64,000 nucleotides of DNA, taken from positions 62,001 through 126,000 of the forward strand of contig CAVRGW010000005.1 of the NCBI GenBank assembly GCA_963720885.1. The letters are read 5' to 3'. Below the pieces are notes generated by a model, which saw nothing but the letters and a program-made list of their open reading frames with translations, did not search any database and was not told the origin of the DNA. Shown piece after piece: positions 25,595 to 38,850 of the stretch (position 1 is its first letter; the number at the start of each line of letters is the position of its first letter). Made by a program: the position numbers and the translations under genes. Source of the DNA: DATLLN01 sp963720885. Its GTDB lineage: Bacteria; Actinomycetota; Thermoleophilia; Gaiellales; JAICJC01.

Positions 25595-26749
25595 GTGCCC
25601 GAGAAGACCTATCTGATCACTCCCGGGCCGACCCCGGTGCCGCCCGAGGTGCAGGCGGCCATGGCACGGCCGCTGATCCACCACCGGAGCCCGGACTTCA
25701 AGCGCCTTTTCGCCGAGACGCTGGCCGGGCTCAAGCGGGTATACATGACGGGCAACGATGTCCTGGTGATCCCCGGATCGGGCACCTACGCGATGGAGTC
25801 GGCCGTCGCCAACATGGTGTCGCCTGGCGACCGCGTGCTCGTCGCCTCGGCCGGCAACTTCGGCGAGCGATGGCAGAAGCTGGTGACCGCGTACAGCGCG
25901 GAGATGGTGCTCGTCGAGCAGCCGTGGGGCGAACGCCTGGATCCTGCGCGTGTGGGGGAGGCCGCGGCGGGCTGCCGCGTCGCCTTCGTCACCCAGTCCG
26001 AGACGTCGACCGGCGTCGTCCACGACATCCGAGCGATCGCCGACGCGGTTCACCCGAGCGGCGCCGCGCTGGTCGTCGATGCGGTCTCCAGCCTGGGCGG
26101 CGTCGAGCTGCGCACCGACGAGTGGGGCATCGACGTGGTCGTCTCCGGCTCGCAGAAGGCGCTGATGTGCCCGCCCGGCCTGGCGTTCGCGTCCGTCTCG
26201 GACAGGGCGTGGGGGCTGGCGGCGGACGGTACGGCGCCGCGCTTCGCGTTCGACTGGCGGCGGATCGCCGACGCCCAGGCCAAGGACGGCACACCGTTCA
26301 CCCCGCCGGTGACGATCGTGGCCGGCCTGAACGCGGCCATCGAGCTGCTCGAGCGCGACGGCTACGAGGCGGCGTACACGCGCAACCGCGGCCTGGCGCG
26401 GGCGACCCGGGAGGGCGTCAAGGCGCTGGGGCTCGAGATCTTTTCCCCGGACGACGACACCTCCTCCATGGTCACCGCCGTTCGCATGCCGGACGACATC
26501 GACGGCCAGGAGGTCTACACGCTGCTGCGCGATCGCCACGGCGTGGTGCTGGCCGGCGGCCAGGGGCCGCTCAAGGGCCGCATCATCCGGATCGGCCACA
26601 TGGGCTACATGGATCGGTTCGACATCCTGACGGCGCTCGCCGCCCTCGAGCTTGCCCTCGCGGAGTTCGGCTACCGGCCGGAGACGCCCGGTGCGGGCGT
26701 CGCCCGGGCGACCGAGGTGTTCGCGCAGAGCGAGCTCACCCGTGCCTAG
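25595..26749 (+). CDS. Class V aminotransferase, probable phosphoserine aminotransferase-like (SerC role)
   Basis: A 384-residue PLP enzyme beginning YLITPGPTPVPPEV, typical of the serine-pyruvate/phosphoserine branch. The PLP lysine is in VVSGSQKALMCPPG and the cofactor aspartate in LVVDAVSSLGG. It directly precedes serA with an 8-base overlap, which suggests that it makes phosphoserine from SerA's product; an alanine-glyoxylate aminotransferase role is the alternative. GTG 25595 has TACACT 6 bases upstream and no Shine-Dalgarno. Confidence 0.85.
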   Translation: MPEKTYLITPGPTPVPPEVQAAMARPLIHHRSPDFKRLFAETLAGLKRVYMTGNDVLVIPGSGTYAMESAVANMVSPGDRVLVASAGNFGERWQKLVTAYSAEMVLVEQPWGERLDPARVGEAAAGCRVAFVTQSETSTGVVHDIRAIADAVHPSGAALVVDAVSSLGGVELRTDEWGIDVVVSGSQKALMCPPGLAFASVSDRAWGLAADGTAPRFAFDWRRIADAQAKDGTPFTPPVTIVAGLNAAIELLERDGYEAAYTRNRGLARATREGVKALGLEIFSPDDDTSSMVTAVRMPDDIDGQEVYTLLRDRHGVVLAGGQGPLKGRIIRIGHMGYMDRFDILTALAALELALAEFGYRPETPGAGVARATEVFAQSELTRA

Positions 26750-28322
26750 GGTGCTGGTCAAGGAGCCGATCGCCGAGGCCGGCGTCCAGCTCCTGCGCGG
26801 CAGCTTCGACGTCGACGTCGACGTCGAGATGGCGGCGGAGGATCTGCCCGACCGGATCGGCGACTACGACGCTCTGATCGTGCGCAGCGCAACGCGGGTT
26901 ACGGATGAGCTGCTGGCGCACGCGTCGAGGCTGAAGGTGATCGGCCGCGCGGGCACCGGCGTCGACAACGTCGACGTCCCTGCTGCAACGCGCCGCGGCA
27001 TCATCGTCGCCAACGCTCCCGGCTCGAACATGGTGTCCGCCGCCGAGCACGCCGTCGGCCTGCTGCTGGCGATGGCGCGCAACATCCCGCAGGCGCATGC
27101 GGCGCTCAAGGAGGGCCGATGGGAGCGCAGCCGGTTCGGCGGCATCGAGGTGTGCGGCAAGACGCTGGGCGTGCTCGGATTCGGTCGGATCGGCCAGCTG
27201 GTCGCATCGCGCGCCCGCGGCCTGGGCATGCACGTGATCGCGCACGACCCGTTCGTGTCGCCCGAGCGCTTCCGCGAGACCCAGGTGATGCAGGCCGGGC
27301 TCGACGAGCTGCTGGCCGCCTCGGACTTCATCACCCTGCACGCGCCGCTGACGCCCGAGACCGAGCACCTCGTCCGTGCCGAGACGATCGCCCGGATGCG
27401 TCCCGGGGTGCGGATCGTGAACGCCGCTCGCGGCGGGCTGGTCGACCTCGACGCGCTGGTGGACGGCCTCCGGAGCGGTCACGTCGCCGGTGCGGCGCTC
27501 GACGTGTTCCCGGACGAGCCGTACACGTCCGGCCGCATCTTCGAGCTGGACAACGTCGTGCTGACACCGCATCTGGGGGCGTCCACGCAGGAGGCGCAGG
27601 ATCGCGCCGGCCTGATCGTCGCCGAGCAGGTGGCGGCCGCGCTCAACGGCGACGTCGTCTCCAACGCGGTCAACGTGCCGGTGATGCCGGCGGAGGACCG
27701 CGAGCTGGTCGGGCCGTTCGTCGCCCTGGGCATGCAGCTCGGCGTCCTCGCCTCGGGGCTGGCCGACGCCAATCCGGAGCGGATCGAGGTGACAACGTCC
27801 GGCGCACTGGCCGAGGCGGACACGCGGATGCTGACCACCGCCGTGCTGACCGGCGCGCTGGCCCAGCGCTCGGACGAGGCCGTCAACCTGGTCAACGCGC
27901 GCGCTGTCGCCGAGGGCCGCGGTATCCGCGTCCTCGAGTCCGCCGATCCCAGCGCCGGCGACTACACCAACCTGCTGACGGTGGGCGTCGTCCCGGGCGA
28001 GTCCGTGTCCGGCACGACGATTGGCCGTGACAACCGCTGCTGGCTGATCGCGGTCGGCCCGCACCAGGTCGAGATCGAGCTGGGCGACAACATGCTGGTG
28101 ATGCTGAACGACGACCGGCCGGGGATGATCGGGCGGGTTGGCACCCTGCTCGGAGAGCAGTCGATCAACATCGCCAACATGAACGTCTCACGCAACGCGC
28201 GGGGCGACGCTGCGGTGATGGTGCTGACCATCGACACGCGCCCCAGCCAGGCGGCGCTCGAGCGGCTGCGCAGCGAGCCGGGTATCCGCTCGGTGCGAGC
28301 CGTCTCGCTGCACCCGATGTAA
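26742..28322 (+). CDS. serA: D-3-phosphoglycerate dehydrogenase
   Basis: First enzyme of serine synthesis, long type I form (526 residues). It has the NAD domain with LGVLGFGRIGQLVA, the catalytic arginine (VNAARGGLVD), glutamate (FPDEP) and histidine (LTPHLGAST), then the intervening ASB domain, and a C-terminal ACT domain (NDDRPGMIGRVGTLLGE) that usually senses serine. GTG 26742 overlaps the end of the aminotransferase gene. Coupling to that gene supports a serine pathway unit. Confidence 0.95.
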   Translation: MPRVLVKEPIAEAGVQLLRGSFDVDVDVEMAAEDLPDRIGDYDALIVRSATRVTDELLAHASRLKVIGRAGTGVDNVDVPAATRRGIIVANAPGSNMVSAAEHAVGLLLAMARNIPQAHAALKEGRWERSRFGGIEVCGKTLGVLGFGRIGQLVASRARGLGMHVIAHDPFVSPERFRETQVMQAGLDELLAASDFITLHAPLTPETEHLVRAETIARMRPGVRIVNAARGGLVDLDALVDGLRSGHVAGAALDVFPDEPYTSGRIFELDNVVLTPHLGASTQEAQDRAGLIVAEQVAAALNGDVVSNAVNVPVMPAEDRELVGPFVALGMQLGVLASGLADANPERIEVTTSGALAEADTRMLTTAVLTGALAQRSDEAVNLVNARAVAEGRGIRVLESADPSAGDYTNLLTVGVVPGESVSGTTIGRDNRCWLIAVGPHQVEIELGDNMLVMLNDDRPGMIGRVGTLLGEQSINIANMNVSRNARGDAAVMVLTIDTRPSQAALERLRSEPGIRSVRAVSLHPM

Positions 28323-28392
28323 GTCCTGCCGGCCTCCCGGTCGGGTACCATCTGAGCCCGGGAAAGGCCGAACGACGTCGAGAGGGCGCGCA

Positions 28393-29322
28393 ATGCAGAG
28401 CACCGAGAAGATCTGGCGGAACGGAAGCTTCACCGCATGGGACGACGCGCAGGTGCACGTCCTGACCCACGCCCTGCATTACGGCACCGGCGTCTTCGAG
28501 GGTATCCGGGCCTACTCGACGCCTGACGGCACGGCGGTCTTCCGGCTGACCGCACACCTCGAGCGGCTCCGCCGGTCGGCGGCGCTGTACGAGATGGAGC
28601 TCGGCTTCACGACGGAGGAGCTGGCGGCCGCGGTGCACGAGACGATCGCGTCCAATGGCCTCGACTCCTGCTACATCCGGCCGATCGTCTTCCGCGGCTA
28701 CGGCGAGATGGGCCTGTACGCCCGCAACAACCCCGTCGACATCGCAATCGCGGTGTGGCCGTGGGGCGCGTACCTGGGCGAGGAGGCCCTCGAGCAGGGC
28801 GTCCGCTGCAAGATCTCGAGCTATCGCCGCTACGGGCCCAACACGCTGCCGCCGTCGGCCAAGGCGTCGGGCCAGTACATCAACTCGGTGCTCGCCAAGC
28901 ACGAGGCGTCGCGTGGCGGCTACGAGGAGGCGATCCTGCTGAACGAGCAGGGGTACATCGCCGACGGCTCCGGCGAGAACGTGTTCGTGGTGCGCGACGG
29001 CGTCATCCACACGCCGCCGATCAGCGACTCCTGCCTACCGGGGATCACCCGCGACAGCATGATCCGGATCGCCACGGAGTTGGGCTACGAGGTGCGCGAG
29101 GTCAGCCTCGTGCGCACCGATCTCTATTTCGCGGACGAGGTGTTCCTGTGCGGCACGGCCGCCGAGGTGACGCCGGTGGCGTCGGTCGACGACCAGTCCT
29201 GCGGCGGCCGCGGCCCGGTCACCGCGCACCTGCAGCGCGTCTTCTTCGACGTGGTAGCCGGGCGTGAGGAGCGGTGGCGCGAGTTCCTGGAATATCCGGC
29301 TCCGGCGGCCGTCCGCTCCTAA
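28393..29322 (+). CDS. ilvE: Branched-chain amino acid aminotransferase
   Basis: Class IV PLP aminotransferase (309 residues) acting on leucine, isoleucine and valine. The N-terminal THALHYGTGVFEGIRAY is the BCAT signature start. The PLP lysine is in PSAKASGQYINSVLAK, followed by EAILLNEQGYIADGSGENVF and the C-terminal CGTAAEVTPVASVD. It stands 70 bases after serA and 16 bases before the DegT gene, so it may be in one transcript with both. Confidence 0.95.
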   Translation: MQSTEKIWRNGSFTAWDDAQVHVLTHALHYGTGVFEGIRAYSTPDGTAVFRLTAHLERLRRSAALYEMELGFTTEELAAAVHETIASNGLDSCYIRPIVFRGYGEMGLYARNNPVDIAIAVWPWGAYLGEEALEQGVRCKISSYRRYGPNTLPPSAKASGQYINSVLAKHEASRGGYEEAILLNEQGYIADGSGENVFVVRDGVIHTPPISDSCLPGITRDSMIRIATELGYEVREVSLVRTDLYFADEVFLCGTAAEVTPVASVDDQSCGGRGPVTAHLQRVFFDVVAGREERWREFLEYPAPAAVRS

Positions 29323-29338
29323 GGCTGTCGCTGTGGTC

Positions 29339-30448
29339 ATGACACGCACCATCCCGCTCGCCCGCCCGTCGATCGACGCGCGGGAGGAGGAGTTGGTGCT
29401 GGAGGTGCTGCGCTCGGGCTCGCTGGCGCTGGGCCCGATGCTGGCCCGGTTCGAGGAGTCGTTTGCTGCGGCCGCGGGCCGGCGGTTCGCCGTCGCCTGC
29501 TCCAGTGGCACCGCCGGGTTGCACGCTTGCCTGGCGCGGCTGGACATCGGCCCCGGCGACGAGGTGGTGACGTCGGGGTTCTCGTTCGTCGCATCCGCCA
29601 ACGCTGCGCTGTTCCAGCACGCCGCCCCGGTGTTCGCCGACATCGACCCGCAGACGCTGAACCTCGATCCGGCGGCCGTCGAGGCCGCGATCACCCCGCG
29701 GACGCGGGCGATCCTGCCGGTGCACATCTTCGGCTACCCATGCGAGATCGGGAGGATCAACGGGATCGCCGCGGCGGCCGGCGTGCCGGTGGTGGAGGAC
29801 GCGTGCGAGGCGCTGGGTGCCCGCATCGACGGCGCCATGGTCGGCTCCCACGGCAACCCCGCGGTCTACGGGTTCTACCCGAACAAGCAGCTGACGACCG
29901 GCGAGGGCGGCGCGATCACGACGGACGACGAGGACGTCGCCCGCGAGCTGCGCAGCATCGTCAACCAGGGCCGCTCGGACGACGGCGACTGGTTGGTGCA
30001 CCAGCGCCTCGGCTTCAACTTCCGGATGGACGAGATGTCGGCGGCGGTCGGCATCGCCCAGCTCGACAAGCTGCCGGCGATGCTGGCCGAGCGCGACCGC
30101 CTCGCCGCTCTCTATGGCGAGCTGCTCGCCGGCGCGCCGGGCCTCGAACTGCCGCTCCCCGGCCCGCACCGGCGCAGCTGGTTCATCTACTACGTCAAGC
30201 TCGACCCGTCGGTCGATCGTGCCGCGGTGATCGACGCGATGGCCGCACGCGGCATCGCCACGCGGCCGTACCTGCCCGCGATCCACCTCCAGCCGGAGTA
30301 CCGGGCGCGGGGCTGGCGCGAGGGGATGCTGCCGGTGACCGAGACGGTCAGCCGCTCGACGCTGGCGCTGCCGTTCTTCGTCGGCCTGGCGGACGACGAC
30401 GTCGCCTACGTCAGCGCTGCGCTGCGCGAGGTGATCGAGGCCGTCTGA
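29339..30448 (+). CDS. DegT/DnrJ/EryC1/StrS aminotransferase
   Basis: Sugar or cyclitol aminotransferase of the DegT family (369 residues). Substrate-side motifs are RPSIDAREEELVLEVLRSG and FEESFAAAAGRRFAVACSSG; the PLP lysine is in GFYPNKQLTTGEGGAI. Such enzymes aminate 3-keto or 4-keto nucleotide sugars for antibiotics or surface glycans. No sugar cluster surrounds it; it sits in a chain of housekeeping genes and its stop overlaps the next ATG, so the substrate is unclear. Confidence 0.88.
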   Translation: MTRTIPLARPSIDAREEELVLEVLRSGSLALGPMLARFEESFAAAAGRRFAVACSSGTAGLHACLARLDIGPGDEVVTSGFSFVASANAALFQHAAPVFADIDPQTLNLDPAAVEAAITPRTRAILPVHIFGYPCEIGRINGIAAAAGVPVVEDACEALGARIDGAMVGSHGNPAVYGFYPNKQLTTGEGGAITTDDEDVARELRSIVNQGRSDDGDWLVHQRLGFNFRMDEMSAAVGIAQLDKLPAMLAERDRLAALYGELLAGAPGLELPLPGPHRRSWFIYYVKLDPSVDRAAVIDAMAARGIATRPYLPAIHLQPEYRARGWREGMLPVTETVSRSTLALPFFVGLADDDVAYVSAALREVIEAV

Positions 30449-31203
30449 TGCGGGCCGGCGGCTGGGACGTTGCCCTGCTGGAGGTCGGCACGCTGCCGTT
30501 GAAGGCGGAGATGCTCGGTCCCGATGGCGCGTTCGACGGGCCGCAGATCGTGCCCAGCAACGCGCTCCTGCTGCGCCGCGAGGGGCGGACGGTGCTCGTC
30601 GACACGGGGGCGGGTCACCTCGCCCGGCTGTGGCCGGGACTGGTGGACGACCTGGACGGGGCGCTGGCCGCGGCCGGCAGCTCGACGGCCGAGATCGATG
30701 CGCTGCTGCTCACGCATCTCGACTTCGACCACTGCGGCGCGGCGATGTCGGACGTCGAGTCGCCCGCGTTCACCGGGGCGATGGCGATCGTCCCGCGCGA
30801 GGCCGCTGCGGCCGTCCGCGAGCGCGAGCACGGCGACTGGAACCCCGGCCGGCCGCTGGTCGAGTCCTACGGCGACGCCGGCCGATTGGTGGAGGCGGCC
30901 GCCGGCGATACCGTGGTCGAGGACGTCGTCCTGCGCGCCGCGCCCGGACACCGGGAGGGCCATTCCGTGCTCGACATCGGCGGCGAGCTGCTCTACCTGG
31001 CGGACGTCGTCCATCACCCGTCGCACGTCGAGCACCCCGACTGGGACCGGGGGTTCGACACCGACCCGGAGCTCGGCCTGCGCACTCGCCTCGAGTTGCT
31101 GGGCGAGGCGGCGGGCGCCGGCATGACGGTCGCCGCATCGCACATCCCCGGCTTCGCGCGGATCGTCGCGGAGGGGAGCGGTCTGCGCTGGCAACCGCTC
31201 TGA
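30448..31203 (+). CDS. Metallo-beta-lactamase fold hydrolase
   Basis: A 251-residue MBL-fold protein. The metal motif is LLTHLDFDHCG, with further ligands in APGHREGHS, YLADVVHHP and ASHIPGF. The layout with a long N-terminal part (SNALLLRREGRTVLVDTGAG) resembles the lactonase and general hydrolase branch. The ATG overlaps the stop of the DegT gene and the stop overlaps the start of the glycosylase gene. Substrate unknown. Confidence 0.85.
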   Translation: MRAGGWDVALLEVGTLPLKAEMLGPDGAFDGPQIVPSNALLLRREGRTVLVDTGAGHLARLWPGLVDDLDGALAAAGSSTAEIDALLLTHLDFDHCGAAMSDVESPAFTGAMAIVPREAAAAVREREHGDWNPGRPLVESYGDAGRLVEAAAGDTVVEDVVLRAAPGHREGHSVLDIGGELLYLADVVHHPSHVEHPDWDRGFDTDPELGLRTRLELLGEAAGAGMTVAASHIPGFARIVAEGSGLRWQPL

Positions 31204-31736
31204 CGCTCGACCTGTCGGGCGACGTCCTCCGCGCCGCCCGGGACATGATCGGCTGGACGCTGCTCGTCGACGGCGTCGGCGGGGTGGTGGTCGAGACCGA
31301 GGCCTACCGGCAGGACGACCCGGCGTCGCACAGCTATTCGGGGCTGACGGCGCGGAACGAGGTGATGTTCGGGCCGGCCGGCCGCTTCTACGTCTACCGC
31401 TCCTACGGGATCCACTGGTGCGTCAACATCGTCTGCTGCCCGCCGGGCGAGGGCGCGGCGGTGCTGATCCGGGCGCTCGAGCCGACGCACGGCATCGAGA
31501 CGATGCGTGCGCGTCGGGGGCGCGACGATCTGGCGTCGGGTCCGGGAAAGGTCGGTCAGGCGCTGGCCGCTGGGCCGCACCTGAACGGCGCGCCCGCCGA
31601 GCTGCTGCCCGGGGATGCTCCGCGTCGGGTCGTGGCGACGACGCGGATCGGCATCACGCGCGCCGTCGACCGGCCGTGGCGGTTCCTCGACGCGGACTCG
31701 CCGTTCGTGAGCCGCCGCGCCGGAGTGTCCGCGTAG
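31200..31736 (+). CDS. DNA-3-methyladenine glycosylase (AAG/MPG family), unusual start
   Basis: Base excision repair enzyme that removes 3-methyladenine and related alkylated bases. The AAG family motif runs through VVVETEAYRQDDPASHSY, ARNEVMFGPAGRFYVYRSYG and HWCVNIVC. The reading frame has no ATG, GTG or TTG that would keep the N-terminal helix; CTG at 31200 (giving LTLDLSGDVLRAARDMIGW) overlaps the MBL stop as CTGA, and CTG 31188 is the other option. A non-standard start under translational coupling is the simplest reading. About 178 residues. Confidence 0.82.
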   Translation: MTLDLSGDVLRAARDMIGWTLLVDGVGGVVVETEAYRQDDPASHSYSGLTARNEVMFGPAGRFYVYRSYGIHWCVNIVCCPPGEGAAVLIRALEPTHGIETMRARRGRDDLASGPGKVGQALAAGPHLNGAPAELLPGDAPRRVVATTRIGITRAVDRPWRFLDADSPFVSRRAGVSA

Positions 31737-31745
31737 AATCGCCGC

Positions 31746-33011
31746 ATGTCCGTGACCACCACGCCGCTGCTCGAGGACCTGCGCTGGCGCGGCCTGACCG
31801 CCCAGGTGGCCGCCGAGGACCGCCTCGGCGAGCTGCTGGCGGCAGGCGGCGCGACGGTCTACTGCGGGTTCGACCCGACCGCCGACTCGCTGCACATCGG
31901 CCATCTCGTGCCGCTGCTCTGCCTGGCCCGCTTCCAGCGCCACGGGCATCGGCCGATCGCGCTGGCCGGCGGTGGAACCGGGCTGATCGGCGACCCGTCG
32001 GGGCGCTCCGAGGAGAGGATCCTGAACTCCGAGGAGACGGTGGCCGGTTACGTCCAGGCGATCCGGGCGCAGCTCGAGCGGCTGATGGACTTCGAGGCGG
32101 GGGCGATCGTCGAGAACAACGTCGAGTGGCTGCGCGACCTGACCGCCATCGAGCTGCTGCGGGACGTCGGCAAGCACTTCCCGATGGGCTGGATGCTGGG
32201 TAAGGAGTCGGTGCGCTCGCGCATGGACGGCGACGGCATCTCGTACACCGAGTTCAGCTACATGGTGCTGCAGGCGTACGACTTCCTGCACCTCAAGCGC
32301 ACGCACGGCTGCCTGATCCAGATCGGCGGCAGCGACCAGTACGGCAACATCACCGCCGGGATGGAGCTGATCCGGCGCACCGACGGCGACTCGGCGGCGG
32401 GGATGACCGTGCCGCTGATCACCACGGCTTCCGGACAGAAGTTCGGCAAGACCGGGGCCGGTACCGTCTGGCTCGACCCGCGGCGGACGTCGCCGTACGC
32501 CTTCTACCAGTTCTGGATCAACACCGACGATCGCGACGCCGTGCCGTATCTCAAGCTGTTCACGTTCCTCGAGCGAGAGCGGATCGAGGAGCTGGAGGCC
32601 GCCCTGGCCGAGCACCCAGAGCGGCGCGAGGCGCAGCGCGCACTGGCCCGCGAGATGACCGTGCTCGTGCACGGCGAGGATGAGCACCGGCGCGCGGTCG
32701 AGCTGACCGAGGCGCTGTTCGGGGGCGGCGAGCTGTCGCGGTTCGACCCTGAGCGCCTCGAGGATGCGCTGTCGTCAGCCATGAGCGTGGAGGCGAAGGA
32801 CGGCGACACGTACGCCACCCTGCTGGTGGGCACCGAGCTCGCCAAGAGCAACTCGGATGCCCAGCGGCTGGCCGCCTCCGGGAGCCTGAGCGCCAACGAC
32901 CGTCCAATCGAGGACATCTTCGCCAGCCCGTCCGCGGAGGACTTCCTGGGCGGCCGGCTGCTCGTCCTGCGCCGCGGCCGGCGCACCCACGGTCTGGTCA
33001 TCCGCCGCTGA
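31746..33011 (+). CDS. tyrS: Tyrosyl-tRNA synthetase
   Basis: Class I synthetase (421 residues). HIGH appears as SLHIGHLVPL near residue 50, the KMSKS-like loop is KFGKTGAGTVW near 232, and a C-terminal S4 RNA-binding domain ends in GRRTHGLVIRR. TAGAAT lies 6 bases before the ATG and there is no Shine-Dalgarno, so a leaderless mRNA is likely although the glycosylase gene ends only 10 bases upstream. The gene ends about 35 bases before the rrn promoter. Confidence 0.96.
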   Translation: MSVTTTPLLEDLRWRGLTAQVAAEDRLGELLAAGGATVYCGFDPTADSLHIGHLVPLLCLARFQRHGHRPIALAGGGTGLIGDPSGRSEERILNSEETVAGYVQAIRAQLERLMDFEAGAIVENNVEWLRDLTAIELLRDVGKHFPMGWMLGKESVRSRMDGDGISYTEFSYMVLQAYDFLHLKRTHGCLIQIGGSDQYGNITAGMELIRRTDGDSAAGMTVPLITTASGQKFGKTGAGTVWLDPRRTSPYAFYQFWINTDDRDAVPYLKLFTFLERERIEELEAALAEHPERREAQRALAREMTVLVHGEDEHRRAVELTEALFGGGELSRFDPERLEDALSSAMSVEAKDGDTYATLLVGTELAKSNSDAQRLAASGSLSANDRPIEDIFASPSAEDFLGGRLLVLRRGRRTHGLVIRR

Positions 33012-33045
33012 TTCGCCTGCATTTCGCCGGGTCGGCGGTTGTCGT

Positions 33046-33074
33046 TTGACCGGTTGGTAACCAGCGGTCATACT
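33046..33074 (+). promoter_or_regulatory. rrn promoter P1
   Basis: TTGACC and CATACT are spaced by 17 bases. The spacer holds the palindrome GGTTGGTAACC. It lies about 350 bases before the 16S gene. Confidence 0.65.
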
Positions 33075-33123
33075 GCACCTGCGCCGCCCGCCTCGCGGGT
33101 GGCTCCTTGATGGCTGCACCGGT

Positions 33124-33152
33124 TTGCCCACTGGGCGTGCCGGTGGTAGTCT
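33124..33152 (+). promoter_or_regulatory. rrn promoter P2
   Basis: TTGCCC and TAGTCT are spaced by 17 bases, 78 bases after P1. It is followed by the leader motif CTTTGAAAACTC. Confidence 0.55.
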
Positions 33153-33177
33153 TTGAGGTCGCGCTCCGGCGCGGTGG

Positions 33178-33424
33178 TCTTTGAAAACTCAACAGCTAGG
33201 GGCCATCCCTGGGCATTTCGATTGCCCGCGGGATGGCGACGTCGGGTTCGGTCCGGCGGCCCTCGGGTCGCACGGACACCTCGTCGACCACCCTGCGACC
33301 CGGCTTCGGCCGGGACGGTGGGTGGATCGACCTTTGAGAAGAGCATCGAGCTCTTTTCGTGAACCAGTTAGAGACCAGCCGGCGATCCCGCCCTTGTGGT
33401 GGGGGAGGCTGATTTCGCAAACTG
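33178..33424 (+). promoter_or_regulatory. rrn leader with antitermination-like motif and 16S processing stem
   Basis: No gene is seen from 33012 to 33424. CTTTGAAAACTCAACAGC (from 33178) resembles the actinobacterial boxA-type leader motif and recurs before 23S (35188). CTCAACAGCTAG at 33188-33199 is exactly complementary to CTAGCTGTTGAG at 35095-35106 after 16S, which would form the RNase III stem. Confidence 0.6.
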
Positions 33425-34969
<1,545 letters not shown>

Positions 34970-35225
34970 AGGGAATGCGGCGGCACCAACCGCCGCGGGC
35001 GTCCCCGCCGTCGATGGCGCAACACGCGCCGTCCGGAGCGGGGACTCGCCTGGAATGACGTCGACACCGGCGTTTGGCTCCTTCGGGAGCCGACCTAGCT
35101 GTTGAGCTTTGAGAGACCGGAATCCCGGCCGCCCCCAGTGGGCGGCCTTCCGGCTTTCTGGCCGGCGGAGCATCTCTCCGCGCGCACCTTGAAAACTCCA
35201 TAGCGGTCTTTGTGTTCTCTACTCA
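34970..35225 (+). other. 16S-23S spacer, no tRNA
   Basis: The 256-base spacer has no tRNA-Ile or tRNA-Ala. It holds the 3' half of the 16S processing stem (35095-35106), a GC-rich hairpin around 35127-35160, a second leader motif CCTTGAAAACTCC and the 5' half of the 23S stem (35192-35218). Confidence 0.85.
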
Positions 35226-38208
<2,983 letters not shown>

Positions 38209-38279
38209 TTGAGAACACACGGCCGCTATGGAGTTTTGAGGGTGTGCGCGGGCACGCCGGCCAATCGAACCTTTGAGGT

Positions 38280-38397
38280 TTCCGGTGGTCATAGCGAGAG
38301 GGATACACCTCTTCCCATTCCGAACAGAGTAGTTAAGCCTCTCTGCGCCGATGGTACTTGGTGCGCGAGCGCCTGGGAGAGTAGGTCGCCGCCGGAT
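38280..38397 (+). rRNA. rrf: 5S ribosomal RNA
   Basis: About 117 bases with closing stem TCCGG/CCGGA, the loop A-C region CCCATTCCGAACAG and the 3' half ending GGAGAGTAGGTCGCCGCC. It lies about 70 bases after 23S as usual. Confidence 0.96.
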
Positions 38398-38406
38398 TTG
38401 ACTCAC

Positions 38407-38436
38407 GAGGGCCGTCCCCGTCTGGGGGCGGCCCTC
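38407..38436 (+). terminator. Terminator of the rrn operon
   Basis: GAGGGCCG pairs with CGGCCCTC and the inner CCCC with GGGG, 10 bases after 5S; TGTCGTAT follows. The long GC stem at the end of the operon is a convincing terminator in spite of the weak U tract. Confidence 0.75.
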
Positions 38437-38447
38437 TGTCGTATGTG

Positions 38448-38545
38448 GAGCCAGGCACCGTGCCAGGCACCGGCGAGGACCGTCACGGCCATTCGATGCG
38501 CGGACGACGAGCCAGGCACGGAGCCAGGCTCCGGTCAGCCGAGGG
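38448..38545. repeat. GCCAGGCAC repeat cluster
   Basis: GAGCCAGGCACCG, GTGCCAGGCACCGG and GAGCCAGGCACGG followed by GAGCCAGGCTCCGG lie at 38448-38473 and 38509-38534. The arms can fold as GGCACCGTGCC and GGAGCCAGGCTCC. It is a second REP-like type, seen only here in the window. Confidence 0.5.
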
Positions 38546-38560
38546 CCGAGCAGGCTCCAG

Positions 38561-38806
38561 TCAGGTGTTCGGCGGCTCGTCGTCGACGAGTCCGCGCGGC
38601 GGCCAGTGGTCGTCGCCGGCGTCGCAGCGGCTGGTGCAGTGCAGGCTGGCGACGTTCTGCAGTGGGACGAGGATGTGGCCGTTCAGCTCGATGTGCGGAA
38701 CGTCCTCGATGTAGCAGTACGCGGTGAGGACGCCGTCCTGGTATTCGCCGCCGAACAGGGCGAGCTCGATGGTCTCGCCCTTGTACTTCGAGGTGTAATC
38801 CTCCAC
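38561..38806 (-). CDS. Hypothetical 81-residue protein
   Basis: A small soluble protein that I do not recognise. It begins MEDYTSKYKGETIELALFGG, continues with a beta-rich part (AYCYIEDVPHIELNGHILV) and has two cysteines in LHCTSRCDAGDD. The amino acid make-up is that of a real protein, unlike the shadow frames. GTG 38806 lacks a ribosome binding site but has TAGGGT 8 bases upstream, the leaderless pattern of this genome. Confidence 0.65.
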   Translation of the reverse strand: MEDYTSKYKGETIELALFGGEYQDGVLTAYCYIEDVPHIELNGHILVPLQNVASLHCTSRCDAGDDHWPPRGLVDDEPPNT

Positions 38807-38850
38807 CGCCGCCCACCCTAGCAGACGGCGGTGGAGTGTCTGCGAGCGCC

